DNA of 64,000 nucleotides. Source: UBA5078 sp964538025 (lineage in GTDB: Bacteria; Pseudomonadota; Gammaproteobacteria; Pseudomonadales; Pseudohongiellaceae). Positions within the stretch are counted from its first letter, which is position 1, and every line of letters starts with the position of its first letter. Positions 25,267 to 34,596 of this stretch are shown piece after piece. The stretch lies in contig CAZICZ010000004.1 in assembly GCA_964538025.1 (NCBI GenBank), positions 124,001 to 188,000 of the forward strand. The letters run 5' to 3'. Below the pieces are notes generated by a model. The model was not told the DNA's origin. It did no database searches and worked only from the letters and a program-made list of their open reading frames with translations. The position numbers and the translations under genes are program-made.

Positions 25267-26576
25267 GTTTTATGGCCGCAAGGGATATCGAACAGCTGGA
25301 CAGCCGTGCGCCTGCGTTCGAGCAGGCGCTGAACGCGAAGCTGAACCGCAGCCTGCTGGCCAATGCCGCGCTGACGGCGACCGTCGCAGGCATCATCGAC
25401 GCCGTGCGGACACGCGGCGATGCGGCAGTGCTCGACTTTACCCGGCAATTCGACAAGCGCGAGGCAGATTCCCTTGATGCTCTGATCGTGACGCCCGAAC
25501 AGATGGCGCTGAGCCTGGATCGCTTGCCCGGCACACAGGCAAACGCCCTGCGAACTGCCGCAGCACGCATTCGGGAGTATCACGAAAAACAGAAGACCGG
25601 CTCCTGGCACTACCAGGATGCCAAGGGTTCGGTCTACGGACAGCAGGTGACGCCGTTGGACCGTGTGGGCATCTATGTCCCGGGTGGCAAGGCGAACTAC
25701 CCGTCATCCATGCTGATGAATGCCATCCCAGCGCAGGTTGCCGGCGTGCAGGAGATCGTTGCGACCGTTCCCACGGCCTGGAACGAGACGGGCGACCTGA
25801 TCTTCGCGGCAGCCGCTCTGGCGGGAGTTGCCCGTGTGTACACGATTGGCGGGGCTCAGGCGATTGCGGCTCTCGCCTATGGCACGGAGAAAATTCCTCG
25901 CGTCGACAAGATCACAGGTCCCGGCAATATCTATGTGACGCTGGCCAAAAAGCTGGTCTTCGGGGATGTCGGCATCGATATGATTGCCGGCCCCTCGGAG
26001 TTGACAATCATTGCGGACGGCAGCACGCCACCGGACTGGATCGCCATGGATCTGTTCTCGCAGGCGGAGCACGACGAACAAGCGCAATCGATCTTGATCA
26101 GCCCCGACGCGACGTATGTGCAGGCCGTTCTCGCCAGTATCGATCGTCTGCTGCCAACAATGCCGCGCGCCGACATTATTGCCACGTCCCTGCGCCAGCG
26201 GGGCCTGTGCATTGTAGTGCCTTCCCTGGAAGCAGCGGCGCAGGTCAGCAACGCGATCGCGCCAGAGCATCTGGAGCTTTCCGTTCGTGATCCGAGCGCT
26301 CTGGCAACGCAGATTCGCCATGCAGGGGCACTGTTTATGGGAGCCTTTAGCGCGGAGGCGCTGGGGGATTATTGCGCCGGTCCCAGCCATGTCCTGCCGA
26401 CCTCAGGTACTGCCCGATTCTTCTCTGCGCTGGGGGTGTATGACTTCCAGAAGCGCAGCTCGATCATCCAGTGTTCGCCTGAGGGTGCTGCTGAGCTGGC
26501 GGAGGTTGCCAGTGAATTGGCCACTCGCGAATTTCTCCCGGCCCATGCCGCCTCGGCGGCTTACCGGAAAGCCTAA
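25263..26576 (+). CDS. hisD: Histidinol dehydrogenase
   Basis: HisD makes the last two oxidations from histidinol to histidine using NAD+ and a zinc ion. The 437-residue protein includes ERVGIYVPGGKA-type residues (here DRVGIYVPGGKANYPSS), the signature GAQAIAALAYGTE, VDKITGPGNIYV and IAGPSELTIIAD, and the late HVLPTSGTARF, all in order. It is translationally coupled to hisG. hisC, which follows in Pseudomonas, is absent, and the convergent protease gene begins after seven bases. Confidence 0.97.
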   Translation: MSFMAARDIEQLDSRAPAFEQALNAKLNRSLLANAALTATVAGIIDAVRTRGDAAVLDFTRQFDKREADSLDALIVTPEQMALSLDRLPGTQANALRTAAARIREYHEKQKTGSWHYQDAKGSVYGQQVTPLDRVGIYVPGGKANYPSSMLMNAIPAQVAGVQEIVATVPTAWNETGDLIFAAAALAGVARVYTIGGAQAIAALAYGTEKIPRVDKITGPGNIYVTLAKKLVFGDVGIDMIAGPSELTIIADGSTPPDWIAMDLFSQAEHDEQAQSILISPDATYVQAVLASIDRLLPTMPRADIIATSLRQRGLCIVVPSLEAAAQVSNAIAPEHLELSVRDPSALATQIRHAGALFMGAFSAEALGDYCAGPSHVLPTSGTARFFSALGVYDFQKRSSIIQCSPEGAAELAEVASELATREFLPAHAASAAYRKA

Positions 26577-26583
26577 CGCGAAG

Positions 26584-27762
26584 TCAGTTGGCGGGAATTT
26601 CCGGGATACGGTATTGCGATGTCCCGGTCCCGAGCTGCACCGGAATTACGAGACTCGCTCCCTGCCGGTAAATGCTCAGATCGACTTTCTGGCCCGGCGC
26701 CTTGCGGTTGATTTGATCTATCGCGCCAATCACGCTGTTGATTTCGTTGCCGTCAATGGCTGTCATGACATCGCCCGCCGTAATCCCGGCAAGTTCCGCA
26801 GGACTGTCAGGGTTGACCTGTTCAATCAGCAGCCCGGTAATATCCGGTCGGCCAAAAAAATTGACACTGCTTTCGGTCGTAAGCATCTCACCGGTAATCA
26901 CGCCGAGGTAACCGGGCGTAACCTGTCCAAACGCCATCAGCTGATCGACAACGCCCATCGCCTTGTTGACCGGCACCGCAAACCCGATGCCGTCTGACCC
27001 TCCTGACTGGGAATAAATAAAGGAATTGATGCCCACCAGCTCACCGCGTGTGTTGACCAGCGCTCCGCCCGAGTTGCCATAGTTGATGGCGGCATCGGTC
27101 TGAATGTAGTCCACGATGGGTAACCCGTCCTGTGGAATGCCGAGCGCACTGACAATTCCGCGCGAGACCGATTTCTGGCTGATGAGTTCCTGGCTCGGAA
27201 AGCCAATGGCCAGCACCGTATCGCCCACACGCACATCGTCGGAGGAACCGAGGGGGATCGGCGGGGGCAGCGTGTCGCCCTCGATCTTCAGAAGCGCCAG
27301 GTCTGTGCTGCTGTCCGATCCGATAAGGCGTGCCGGGCTGATGCGGGTCTGTGCATTATTGTCCCCATACCGCACTTCGATATCTTCTGCCCCTTCAATC
27401 ACGTGCAGAGACGTCAGTACATAGCCGTCCTCATTGACGATCACGCCGGAGCCCAAGCTGTTGTAGGAGCGCTCCGCCGGAATATTTTTCAGTAAATTGC
27501 GAAACAGCGGAGGGATTTCTTCTTCGGGCGGGAGCTGGATCTGCTGGCGTATGGTGGAATGAATACTGATGACAGAAGGGGCTGCGCGGTCTACCGCTTC
27601 AGCCAGCGAAAAAGGCACATCGCTGCTGCTTTCACTCTGCTCGACTTGCGGCTGCACTAACAGGTCGCCGAGCCGATTGATCTGCTGGTACTGCAGCACG
27701 ATGATGGCAACCAGAACGCCTGCAATGACAGGCCAGCTGATAAATTCCAGGAACTTTTTCAT
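26584..27762 (-). CDS. algW: DegS/AlgW-type membrane-anchored serine protease
   Basis: This family senses misfolded outer-membrane proteins and makes the first cut in the anti-sigma factor that restrains the envelope stress sigma factor. The 392-residue product has one N-terminal membrane helix (about 8-26), a trypsin-like domain with H120 (TSLHVIEGAED), D154 (SSTDLALLKIEG) and S231 (NYGNSGGALVN), and one PDZ domain (about 280-370). A single PDZ points to DegS/AlgW, not DegP. The start is the ATG at 27762; TTG at 27774 is possible but unnecessary. Position between his and cys genes matches algW in Pseudomonas. Confidence 0.93.
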   Translation of the reverse strand: MKKFLEFISWPVIAGVLVAIIVLQYQQINRLGDLLVQPQVEQSESSSDVPFSLAEAVDRAAPSVISIHSTIRQQIQLPPEEEIPPLFRNLLKNIPAERSYNSLGSGVIVNEDGYVLTSLHVIEGAEDIEVRYGDNNAQTRISPARLIGSDSSTDLALLKIEGDTLPPPIPLGSSDDVRVGDTVLAIGFPSQELISQKSVSRGIVSALGIPQDGLPIVDYIQTDAAINYGNSGGALVNTRGELVGINSFIYSQSGGSDGIGFAVPVNKAMGVVDQLMAFGQVTPGYLGVITGEMLTTESSVNFFGRPDITGLLIEQVNPDSPAELAGITAGDVMTAIDGNEINSVIGAIDQINRKAPGQKVDLSIYRQGASLVIPVQLGTGTSQYRIPEIPAN

Positions 27763-27894
27763 GAATTCTCGCAAGGACGCAGGCTCGAATGCCTGTGTCT
27801 GGTACCATACGTGCCAGATGAATGGGCATGGTGGCGTGTTTCAAAAGTGCGCTCATTATGCGAGGTATTGCCAACCATGTGAAGGTGAATTCCG

Positions 27895-28656
27895 ATGCCG
27901 GCAAGCTGTGAAGAGATACTGAAGGATCTGAAAACCGTGCTGCGTCCGGAGCAGTTTCGGGATTACTGCCCGAATGGCCTGCAGGTGGAGGGGCGTTCCC
28001 AGGTGCAGCGACTGGTCACGGGCGTGACTGCCTGTCAGGCGCTGATTGAACGCGCCGCCGAAGCGCGTGCCGATATGCTATTGGTGCATCATGGGTATTT
28101 CTGGCGTGGTGAAGATGAAACGCTGACCGGTATCAAACGCAAACGGGTGGAGACCCTGCTAGCCCATCAGATCAATCTCGTCGCCTTTCATCTGCCGCTT
28201 GATGTGCACCCTGAAATGGGCAACAACGCCGCGCTGGGGAGGCTGCTGGAATTCACGACGACGGGGGACATGGGCAAACAGAACAATAACAGCATCGGGC
28301 TGACGGGAACCCCGGCACAGCCCATGACGGGGGAGGCCATGAGCGAGCTGTTGTGTGCGCGGCTCGGGCGTAATCCCCTGCACGTTCCCGGTCACGCTCA
28401 GACAATTCAATCGGTGGCGTGGTGCACAGGGGCGGCACAGAGTTTCATCGAACTGGCGTGGAAGGCCGGCGTGGATGCCTATATCACCGGCGAAGCGTCG
28501 GAGCAGACAGTGCATTTCGCGCGGGAGACTGGCATGCATTTCTTTGCTGCCGGACACCATGCCACGGAGCGTTATGGTGTGCAGGCTCTTGGCGCCTACC
28601 TGGCAGCAAAGTTCTCACTGGAGCATCAGTTCATCGACATCGACAATCCCGTGTAG
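27895..28656 (+). CDS. Nif3-like dinuclear metal centre protein
   Basis: The 253-residue protein belongs to the NIF3/YbgI family, hexameric ring proteins with two metal ions in each active site. Diagnostic stretches are FRDYCPNGLQVEGR near residue 22, LVHHGYFWRGED near 63-74, and the late TGEASEQTVHFARE and AGHHATERYGV with the metal-binding histidines and glutamate. The biochemical role is not settled; GTP cyclohydrolase-like and tRNA-related roles have been suggested. It is divergent from algW and convergent with cysNC. Confidence 0.92.
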   Translation: MPASCEEILKDLKTVLRPEQFRDYCPNGLQVEGRSQVQRLVTGVTACQALIERAAEARADMLLVHHGYFWRGEDETLTGIKRKRVETLLAHQINLVAFHLPLDVHPEMGNNAALGRLLEFTTTGDMGKQNNNSIGLTGTPAQPMTGEAMSELLCARLGRNPLHVPGHAQTIQSVAWCTGAAQSFIELAWKAGVDAYITGEASEQTVHFARETGMHFFAAGHHATERYGVQALGAYLAAKFSLEHQFIDIDNPV

Positions 28657-28664
28657 GGATTGTC
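28642..28664. terminator. Hairpin spanning both stop codons of convergent genes
   Basis: GACAATCCC (28642-28650) and GGGATTGTC (28656-28664) form a perfect 9-base stem with loop GTGTA. It includes the TAG of the Nif3 gene and the end of cysNC. There is no T-run on either side, so it may be a pause hairpin or Rho-assisted terminator instead of an intrinsic one. Confidence 0.5.
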
Positions 28665-30570
28665 AGATAATCTTGCGACTCTTGAGCAGCTTGACGACCT
28701 GAGCAATACATTTTTCGACCGACAGTTTCTCGGTGTCCAAAACGAGGTCCGGGCTTTCCGGTTCGTCATACGGGAACGAGACGCCGGGAAGATCTGCAGA
28801 CCCCGACAGCTCAGCTGCCGCATACAGACCGCTCGGATCGCGCAGGCGGCACACCTCCAGCGGGGTGTTCAGGTAGATGATCACGCAATGGTCTTTGCCG
28901 ATGACACTCTGCGCATGTTCGCGTGAATCCTTGTTGGGTGCGACAAACGCCGCGCAGCAAATCAGACCGGACTCATTCAGGAATTTCGCCACGTTGGCAC
29001 TGCGGCGCAGGTTCTCGGCCCGACCTTCCTGATCATGGGGCAGGTCTTTGCTGATGCCCAGTCGCATGGCCTTGCCATCGAGCACCGTCGCGACACGTCC
29101 CATGTCAAACAGCCGGCGTTCCAGGCCATGTGCCAGGGTGGACTTGCCGGACCCGGAAAGCCCGATAAACATGATGGTGGCAGGTTGCTGACCATACCGT
29201 GCGGCTCGTTCCTCCCGCGTCACGTGCGCGCGCACATCACTGCTGTCCGTCTGTACTGCCGATTCGATGCCATCGACATTGACCATGCCGGCGCCGATGG
29301 TGACGTTGCTAAGACGGTCAATAATGATGAAGGCGCCAGTGGCACGATTATGCGTGTAGCTGTCAACGCACACCTTCTGGTCGACCTGGATTTCGCAGTC
29401 ACCAATCTCATTCAATTCGAGAGAGGGGGCGGGTGACTTCTTCAGTGTGTTGACATCTGTACGGCTGTGCAGCGAGTTTATTTTTCCGGTCGCCGTTTTT
29501 GAGCCAAATTTAAAATCGTACTGCGTGCCCGGCAACATCGGTCGCTCTGTCATCCAGACAACGGTGGCGTTGAATGTGTCAGTCACCACCGGCATGTTGT
29601 CGGCGTGCACAATCATGTCACCGCGGCTGATATCGATTTCGTCTTCCATCGTCAGCGTAATGGCCATTTCGGTATGCGCGGACTCGAGTTCCTCATCGTA
29701 GGTCACAATCGACTTCACCCGGCTGCGCTTGAGCGAAGGCAGTACCACGATTTCATCGCCCTTGCGCACGATGCCAGAGGCCAGCGTGCCGCAGAAACCC
29801 CGAAAATTCAGGTTGGGACGGTTGACGTACTGCACGGGGAAGCGCAGGTCCTGCATGTTGCGATTTTTGGCGATCTCTACTGTCTCCAGCAACTGCATAA
29901 GTGTCTGCCCGCTGTACCACGGCATTTTCTCGCTGGCATTGACGACGTTGTCCCCTTTCAGCGCGGACATCGGTATGAAATGGAAATCTGCTTTTGCCAA
30001 TCGCTTGCTGAAATTCAGATAGTCGGCCTTGATGCTTTCAAACACGGCCTCGCTAAAGTCCATCAGGTCCATTTTGTTGATGGCGACAACAATGTGTTTG
30101 ATGCCAAGCAGGGAAGTGATGAAGCTGTGGCGACGGGTTTGTACCTGAACGCCGTGGCGGGCGTCGATGAGAATCACGGCGAGGTCGCAGGTGGACGCGC
30201 CGGTGGCCATGTTCCGGGTGTATTGTTCATGCCCCGGAGTATCGGCAATGATGAATTTTCGGCGTGACGTCGAAAAGTAGCGGTAGGCGACATCGATCGT
30301 AATGCCTTGCTCGCGCTCTGCCTGCAGCCCGTCGACCAGAAGCGCCAGGTCTACTTCCCCGCCCGTGGTGCCCGATTTGACGCTGTCAGCCTTGATGGCA
30401 TTGAGCTGGTCCTCGTAAATCATTTTTGAATCATGCAGCAGACGTCCGATCAGCGTGCTTTTGCCATCGTCCACGCTGCCACAGGTCAACAGGCGCAATA
30501 ACTCCTTGCGTTCATGCTGTGCAAGATAGGCGGTGATGTCGGTGCTGATGAGTTCTGATTGGTGTGACAT
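28663..30570 (-). CDS. cysNC: Bifunctional sulfate adenylyltransferase GTPase subunit / APS kinase
   Basis: The 635-residue protein fuses CysN, the EF-Tu-like GTPase that drives APS formation, to CysC, which phosphorylates APS to PAPS. The N-terminal part has GSVDDGKST (31-39), DTPGHEQYTRNMATG and NKMDL GTPase motifs, and the last 180 or so residues have a second P-loop GLSGSGKSTLAHG and the APS kinase RDPSGLYAAA region. The ATG at 30570 is preferred to a TTG six codons upstream. The gene follows cysD by 49 bases and ends within a hairpin shared with the convergent Nif3 gene. Confidence 0.96.
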   Translation of the reverse strand: MSHQSELISTDITAYLAQHERKELLRLLTCGSVDDGKSTLIGRLLHDSKMIYEDQLNAIKADSVKSGTTGGEVDLALLVDGLQAEREQGITIDVAYRYFSTSRRKFIIADTPGHEQYTRNMATGASTCDLAVILIDARHGVQVQTRRHSFITSLLGIKHIVVAINKMDLMDFSEAVFESIKADYLNFSKRLAKADFHFIPMSALKGDNVVNASEKMPWYSGQTLMQLLETVEIAKNRNMQDLRFPVQYVNRPNLNFRGFCGTLASGIVRKGDEIVVLPSLKRSRVKSIVTYDEELESAHTEMAITLTMEDEIDISRGDMIVHADNMPVVTDTFNATVVWMTERPMLPGTQYDFKFGSKTATGKINSLHSRTDVNTLKKSPAPSLELNEIGDCEIQVDQKVCVDSYTHNRATGAFIIIDRLSNVTIGAGMVNVDGIESAVQTDSSDVRAHVTREERAARYGQQPATIMFIGLSGSGKSTLAHGLERRLFDMGRVATVLDGKAMRLGISKDLPHDQEGRAENLRRSANVAKFLNESGLICCAAFVAPNKDSREHAQSVIGKDHCVIIYLNTPLEVCRLRDPSGLYAAAELSGSADLPGVSFPYDEPESPDLVLDTEKLSVEKCIAQVVKLLKSRKII

Positions 30571-30619
30571 AGTCTTAAAAACCTGCAATCAATGCGTGTC
30601 GAGATGCCTCAGGGCGCGC

Positions 30620-31525
30620 TCAGAAATACCCTTTGCGCTTTTTGTCTTCCATGGAGCCGGCCTTGTCACTGTCGATCAGTCGGCCTTGTCGCTCGGAGGT
30701 GGTGGCCAGCAACATTTCCTGGATGATCTCCGGCAGCGTGGTCGCCTGAGAATCCACCGCTCCGGTCAAGGGGTAGCAGCCGAGCGTGCGGAAGCGAACC
30801 ATTTTGTGTTCGACCGTGCGACCCTCCAGTGGCATGCGCACGTCATCGACCATGATGTCGACGCCATCAATATTGACGACAGGGCGTTCCTTGGCGAAAT
30901 ACAGGGGCACGATCTCGATGTTATTGAGATAGATGTATTGCCAGATATCGAGTTCGGTCCAGTTTGACAGCGGAAACACCCGAATACTTTCACCCTTGTT
31001 GACCTTGCCGTTGTAGATGTTCCAAAGCTCGGGCCGCTGATTCTTCGGATCCCAGCCGTGATTTTTGTCGCGAAAGGAAAACACCCTCTCCTTGGCGCGG
31101 GATTTCTCCTCGTCACGGCGTGCACCGCCAAACGCGGCATCGAATTTATATTTGTTCAAGGCCTGCCGCAGAGCCTGAGTCTTCATGACATCCGTGTGTT
31201 TCTCACTTCCGTGGGTAAAGGGCCCGATGCCGGCGGCCACGCCTTCCTGGTTGATATGCACGATGAGATCGAGGCCCAGTTTGGCCGCCACGTTGTCGCG
31301 GAATTCAATCATTTCGCGAAACTTCCAGGTGGTGTCGACATGCAGAAGCGGAAAGGGTGGTTTACTGGGGTAAAAGGCCTTCATGGCCAGATGCAACATC
31401 ACGGCGGAGTCCTTGCCGATGGAGTAAAGCATGACGGGATTGTCAAATTCCGCCGCGACTTCGCGAATGATGTGAATGCTCTCCGCTTCCAGTTGCTTGA
31501 GATGCGTCAGGTTGTAGTCAGTCAT
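30620..31525 (-). CDS. cysD: Sulfate adenylyltransferase subunit 2
   Basis: CysD makes APS from ATP and sulfate, activated by the CysN GTPase. The 301-residue product is an adenine nucleotide alpha-hydrolase with the PP-loop YSIGKDSAVMLHLA (34-47), the LLHVDTTWKFREMIEFRD segment, FGGARRDEEKSRAKER and the zinc-region LGCYPLTGAV, ending in the conserved KKRKGYF. It is the first gene of cysD-cysNC. This pathway supplies sulfide for cysteine synthesis. Confidence 0.97.
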   Translation of the reverse strand: MTDYNLTHLKQLEAESIHIIREVAAEFDNPVMLYSIGKDSAVMLHLAMKAFYPSKPPFPLLHVDTTWKFREMIEFRDNVAAKLGLDLIVHINQEGVAAGIGPFTHGSEKHTDVMKTQALRQALNKYKFDAAFGGARRDEEKSRAKERVFSFRDKNHGWDPKNQRPELWNIYNGKVNKGESIRVFPLSNWTELDIWQYIYLNNIEIVPLYFAKERPVVNIDGVDIMVDDVRMPLEGRTVEHKMVRFRTLGCYPLTGAVDSQATTLPEIIQEMLLATTSERQGRLIDSDKAGSMEDKKRKGYF

Positions 31526-31620
31526 ACCGTCGAGTCACTCGTTCAGGGTTGCACATTGTCGCCGTCTAGTTGCGCGATTCACAGGAGTTGGGAGGATGGG
31601 CTTTTGCCGCACGTTGACGA

Positions 31621-32061
31621 TCAGTCTTTATCGGGGTCTTTGAATTTTTCGAGGCCGAAATCTTCCGACAAGGCGCCACTCTTGGCGGGATCCAGCCGGG
31701 GAGCGTAGTCTTTGGGAGCCTGAATTTCCCCCTCATGATTCTGGAGGGAAATCCCGAATACCGGTTCATGAGAGGTGGGCAGGAGTTTGCTTGCGACCTC
31801 ACCACTACACAGATCCTGTGCCCCGCTGGCGAGGTGCTGGTACACGTCTTTGTAGCTGTCGGTCATCTGCTGCACCAGTTCTGCCGTCGTGCTGAAATGC
31901 TCGCTGACTTCCTCACGGTATCGATCATGGGTGCGCTGCAGATCCTGCAGTTTCTGCTCCAGCTCAGAGACCTTGGATGGCGCGGAGTTCATGCGCGAGG
32001 CCATCACGTAACCCGCGACAACGCCCAGAACAAGACAAACTATTCCCGTCAACCACACCAT
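31621..32061 (-). CDS. zapG: YhcB/ZapG family division-associated membrane protein (DUF1043)
   Basis: The 146-residue product starts with one membrane helix (3-21, WLTGIVCLVLGVVAGYVMA), followed by a coiled coil (about 30-75) and the family hallmark EHFSTTAELVQQMTDSYKDVYQHLASGAQ. A disordered, charged tail completes it. YhcB/ZapG links cell division and envelope growth in E. coli. It is divergent from zapE, another division gene, across a 240-base gap in which I see no further gene. Confidence 0.92.
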   Translation of the reverse strand: MVWLTGIVCLVLGVVAGYVMASRMNSAPSKVSELEQKLQDLQRTHDRYREEVSEHFSTTAELVQQMTDSYKDVYQHLASGAQDLCSGEVASKLLPTSHEPVFGISLQNHEGEIQAPKDYAPRLDPAKSGALSEDFGLEKFKDPDKD

Positions 32062-32301
32062 CGCTTCTCAATGCCTCTTTGGAGTAAGGGCGCTCAAAGG
32101 TGACATGGCGCCCGGAAAAATGTGGCGCAAGTATAGCCTGAAATTACGGTGGCGGGGCGAAGAAATTCCGTCAAACCTCCCGAGTGAAGCGGATTCGGCG
32201 CGAAAGCGCATCTCTTCGACGTGATTCCCTGGCTGGTCTGTGCGTAGGGATTTTCGTAGAATGCGCACCCCTGTCACTACTCCAGAGTGCGCTGACCAAA
32301 C

Positions 32302-33447
32302 GTGTCCGATCTATCTCACGCCCCTGAGCCTTCTTCACGCCTGTCACCCCGTGCGCGTTACCAGCGGGACCTGCATGAGGGACTGCTAACTGAAGACGCG
32401 GCACAGGCGGCGGCAGTCGAGCATTTTCAGCGTGTGTATGACGCGCTGGTGGCGAGACGCGCACAGCAAGGTGGGCGGTTTGGTCAGTGGATGGCGAACC
32501 TGCGGGGACACTCTCGCGAGCAGATTCCGGTGACGGGCCTCTATTTATATGGGGGTGTCGGTCGCGGAAAAACCTATCTCATGGACATTTTCTATGAATG
32601 TCTTCCGTTCCCCGAAAAAATGCGGACGCACTTCCACCGGTTTATGCAGCGGGTCCACCAGGAGCTTGCGCTGCTTAAAATGCAGAAAGATCCCCTGCAG
32701 AAAGTGGCCAAGCGAATCGCTGCGGAAGCCAGGGTGATCTGTTTTGATGAGTTCTTTGTGTCGGATATCGGCGATGCCATGATTCTGGGGGGGCTGCTCG
32801 ACGCCTTGATCAAGGAGGGTGTCAGTTTCGTCACGACCTCCAACATTGTCCCGGATCGGCTGTACGAGAATGGATTGCAGCGTGAGCGATTTTTGCCAGC
32901 GATCGCCTTGCTGAAAAAGCACACGACCGTGGTGCACCTGGATGCCGGCATTGATTATCGCCTGCGGAGCCTGCAACAGGCCAAGTTGTTCTACAGCCCT
33001 CCGGATGCTGCCGCCGATGCGGCCTTGGAAGTGAGTTTCCTGAAGCTGGCGGACCATGGCGAGGTTAGACGATCCGGTGCAATCGATGTCCTGGGGCGCA
33101 AAATCCCTGTGCGGATGGCGGGGGAGGAAATCATCTGGTTTGATTGCGGCGATCTATGCGGCGGGCCACGCAGCGCCTACGACTATATCGAGCTTGCCAG
33201 GCTTTACCATACGCTTGTGCTCAGCGATGTGCCGCTCTTTGATGGCAGCAATGATGATCAGGCAAGGCGTTTTGTGAGTCTTGTGGATGAGCTTTATGAC
33301 CGTCACGTCAAGCTGATCATGTCGGCCGCGGTCCCGTTGTTGGCCCTGTACCAGGGCTCCGGGCTCGCCTTTGTGTTTGAGCGGACCATAAGCCGCTTAC
33401 TGGAAATGCAATCCGAGGAGTATCTGGGGCGTGAGCACAGGCCCTGA
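32302..33447 (+). CDS. zapE: Cell division protein ZapE (AFG1-like ATPase)
   Basis: ZapE is a P-loop ATPase that associates with the Z ring late in constriction. The 381-residue product has Walker A YGGVGRGKTYLMD (83-95), the FHRFMQRVHQEL motif, Walker B VICFDEFFVSDIGDAMIL and the conserved DYIELARLYHTL. The start is GTG at 32302, since no ATG occurs earlier in the conserved region; the ribosome-binding site is weak. Upstream in many relatives, as here, is zapG, and downstream rplM. Confidence 0.95.
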   Translation: MSDLSHAPEPSSRLSPRARYQRDLHEGLLTEDAAQAAAVEHFQRVYDALVARRAQQGGRFGQWMANLRGHSREQIPVTGLYLYGGVGRGKTYLMDIFYECLPFPEKMRTHFHRFMQRVHQELALLKMQKDPLQKVAKRIAAEARVICFDEFFVSDIGDAMILGGLLDALIKEGVSFVTTSNIVPDRLYENGLQRERFLPAIALLKKHTTVVHLDAGIDYRLRSLQQAKLFYSPPDAAADAALEVSFLKLADHGEVRRSGAIDVLGRKIPVRMAGEEIIWFDCGDLCGGPRSAYDYIELARLYHTLVLSDVPLFDGSNDDQARRFVSLVDELYDRHVKLIMSAAVPLLALYQGSGLAFVFERTISRLLEMQSEEYLGREHRP

Positions 33448-33510
33448 AAGCGCGCAGGAAGAGCCTCTATTTGCTCCCCCGAGTTTTTCCCATTTTTAAC
33501 TGGGCAATGC

Positions 33511-33539
33511 TTGAAGTTTTAAAGTTGCTTCGGTAGTAT
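33511..33539 (+). promoter_or_regulatory. Sigma-70 promoter for rplM-rpsI
   Basis: TTGAAG (33511-33516) and TAGTAT (33534-33539) are 17 bases apart, 39 bases before the rplM ATG. Spacing is ideal and this is the only good candidate in the 131-base gap after zapE. Confidence 0.6.
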
Positions 33540-33578
33540 TCGCGCTCCTTGAAGACAATGCGCCTTTGGTGAAAGTAA

Positions 33579-34007
33579 ATGAAGACCTTTATTGCGAAAC
33601 CGCAGAATGTTGAACACAACTGGCTGCTCCTCGATGCCGAGGGTCAGACCTTGGGTCGCATGGCTGCCGAAATCGCCAGCCGTTTACGCGGAAAGCACAA
33701 GCCCGAGTACACCCCTCACGTGGACACTGGTGACTATGTTGTGGTCATCAATGCCGAGAAGGTCGCTGTGACCGGCAAGAAAGAAACCGACAAAATTTAC
33801 CATTCCCACTCTGCATTTCCTGGTGGATTGAAGTCTATTGCGTTCGGCAAACTGGTTGATCGCGCTCCCGAGCGTGTTATCAAGCTGGCAGTGAAGGGCA
33901 TGCTGCCCCGCACACCGCTTGGGCGTGCCATGTACAAGAAGCTGAAAGTTTACGCAGGCACCGAGCATCCGCATGCGGCTCAACAACCGCAATTGCTGAC
34001 TCTGTAA
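33579..34007 (+). CDS. rplM: 50S ribosomal protein L13
   Basis: The 142-residue product matches bacterial L13 end to end, with WLLLDAEGQTLGRMAAEIAS near the start, GDYVVVINAEKV, and the C-terminal MLPRTPLGRAMYKKLKVYAG. L13 is an early-assembly protein of the large subunit. It lies 19 bases before rpsI, the universal rplM-rpsI operon. Confidence 0.98.
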   Translation: MKTFIAKPQNVEHNWLLLDAEGQTLGRMAAEIASRLRGKHKPEYTPHVDTGDYVVVINAEKVAVTGKKETDKIYHSHSAFPGGLKSIAFGKLVDRAPERVIKLAVKGMLPRTPLGRAMYKKLKVYAGTEHPHAAQQPQLLTL

Positions 34008-34026
34008 GAGGTTCACAGGAAACACT

Positions 34027-34419
34027 ATGGCAACAACTCAATACTACGGCACCGGCCGACGCAAAACTGCAACCGCCCGCGTATATCTGACAAAAGGCAC
34101 CGGCACAATCACCATCAACAAGCGCACGCTGGATGGTTTCTTTGGTCGTGAAGTTGCCCGAATGATCGTGCAGCAGCCGCTGGAACTGGTCGACATGACT
34201 GGCAAGTTTGATATCACTGTCACTGTTAAAGGCGGCGGCAGTTTTGGTCAGGCAGGCGCCATTCGTCATGGCATCACCCGTGCGCTGATGGAATACGACG
34301 GTGAGCTGCGTCCGACGCTGCGCAAGGCAGGGTTTGTCACACGCGACGCCCGTGCGGTGGAGCGAAAGAAAGTGGGTCTGCGCAAGGCGCGTAAGAAGCC
34401 ACAGTTCTCCAAGCGTTAA
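34027..34419 (+). CDS. rpsI: 30S ribosomal protein S9
   Basis: The 130-residue product matches S9, including YYGTGRRKTATARV at the start, GGGSFGQAGAIRHGITRAL in the middle and the basic tail KKPQFSKR, whose last residues reach the P-site tRNA in the ribosome. Strong AGG ribosome-binding site upstream. Confidence 0.98.
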   Translation: MATTQYYGTGRRKTATARVYLTKGTGTITINKRTLDGFFGREVARMIVQQPLELVDMTGKFDITVTVKGGGSFGQAGAIRHGITRALMEYDGELRPTLRKAGFVTRDARAVERKKVGLRKARKKPQFSKR

Positions 34420-34426
34420 TCGTTTT

Positions 34427-34531
34427 TGCTGGAGGGTGTTTGCTCGCCACTGTGAGCAACGAGTCTTCAGGATCCTCCAGCAATCGGCACTTCAAGAAAG
34501 CGCTTCTATCGTACAGATGGAGCGCTTTTTT
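34427..34531 (+). terminator. rpsI: Tandem hairpins ending rplM-rpsI
   Basis: Two structures follow rpsI. The first is a long stem TGCTGGAGG (34427-34435) with CCTCCAGCA (34474-34482), enclosing a small inner hairpin TTGCTC/GAGCAA. The second, AAAGCGCT (34497-34504) with AGCGCTTT (34521-34528), runs into six T (34526-34531) and is a good intrinsic terminator. Confidence 0.75.
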
Positions 34532-34559
34532 GCTTTTAAAAAAGAAATTTCCTTATATA

Positions 34560-34579
34560 AATCAAGCTGTTGCTTGATT
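34560..34579. repeat. Perfect 8-base inverted repeat upstream of the pet promoter
   Basis: AATCAAGC (34560-34567) and GCTTGATT (34572-34579) flank TGTT. No T-run follows. It lies 18 bases upstream of the -35 of the pet promoter, a typical position for an activator site, but could equally be a leftover hairpin. Confidence 0.45.
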
Positions 34580-34596
34580 AGCCGCAAACAATTTGC

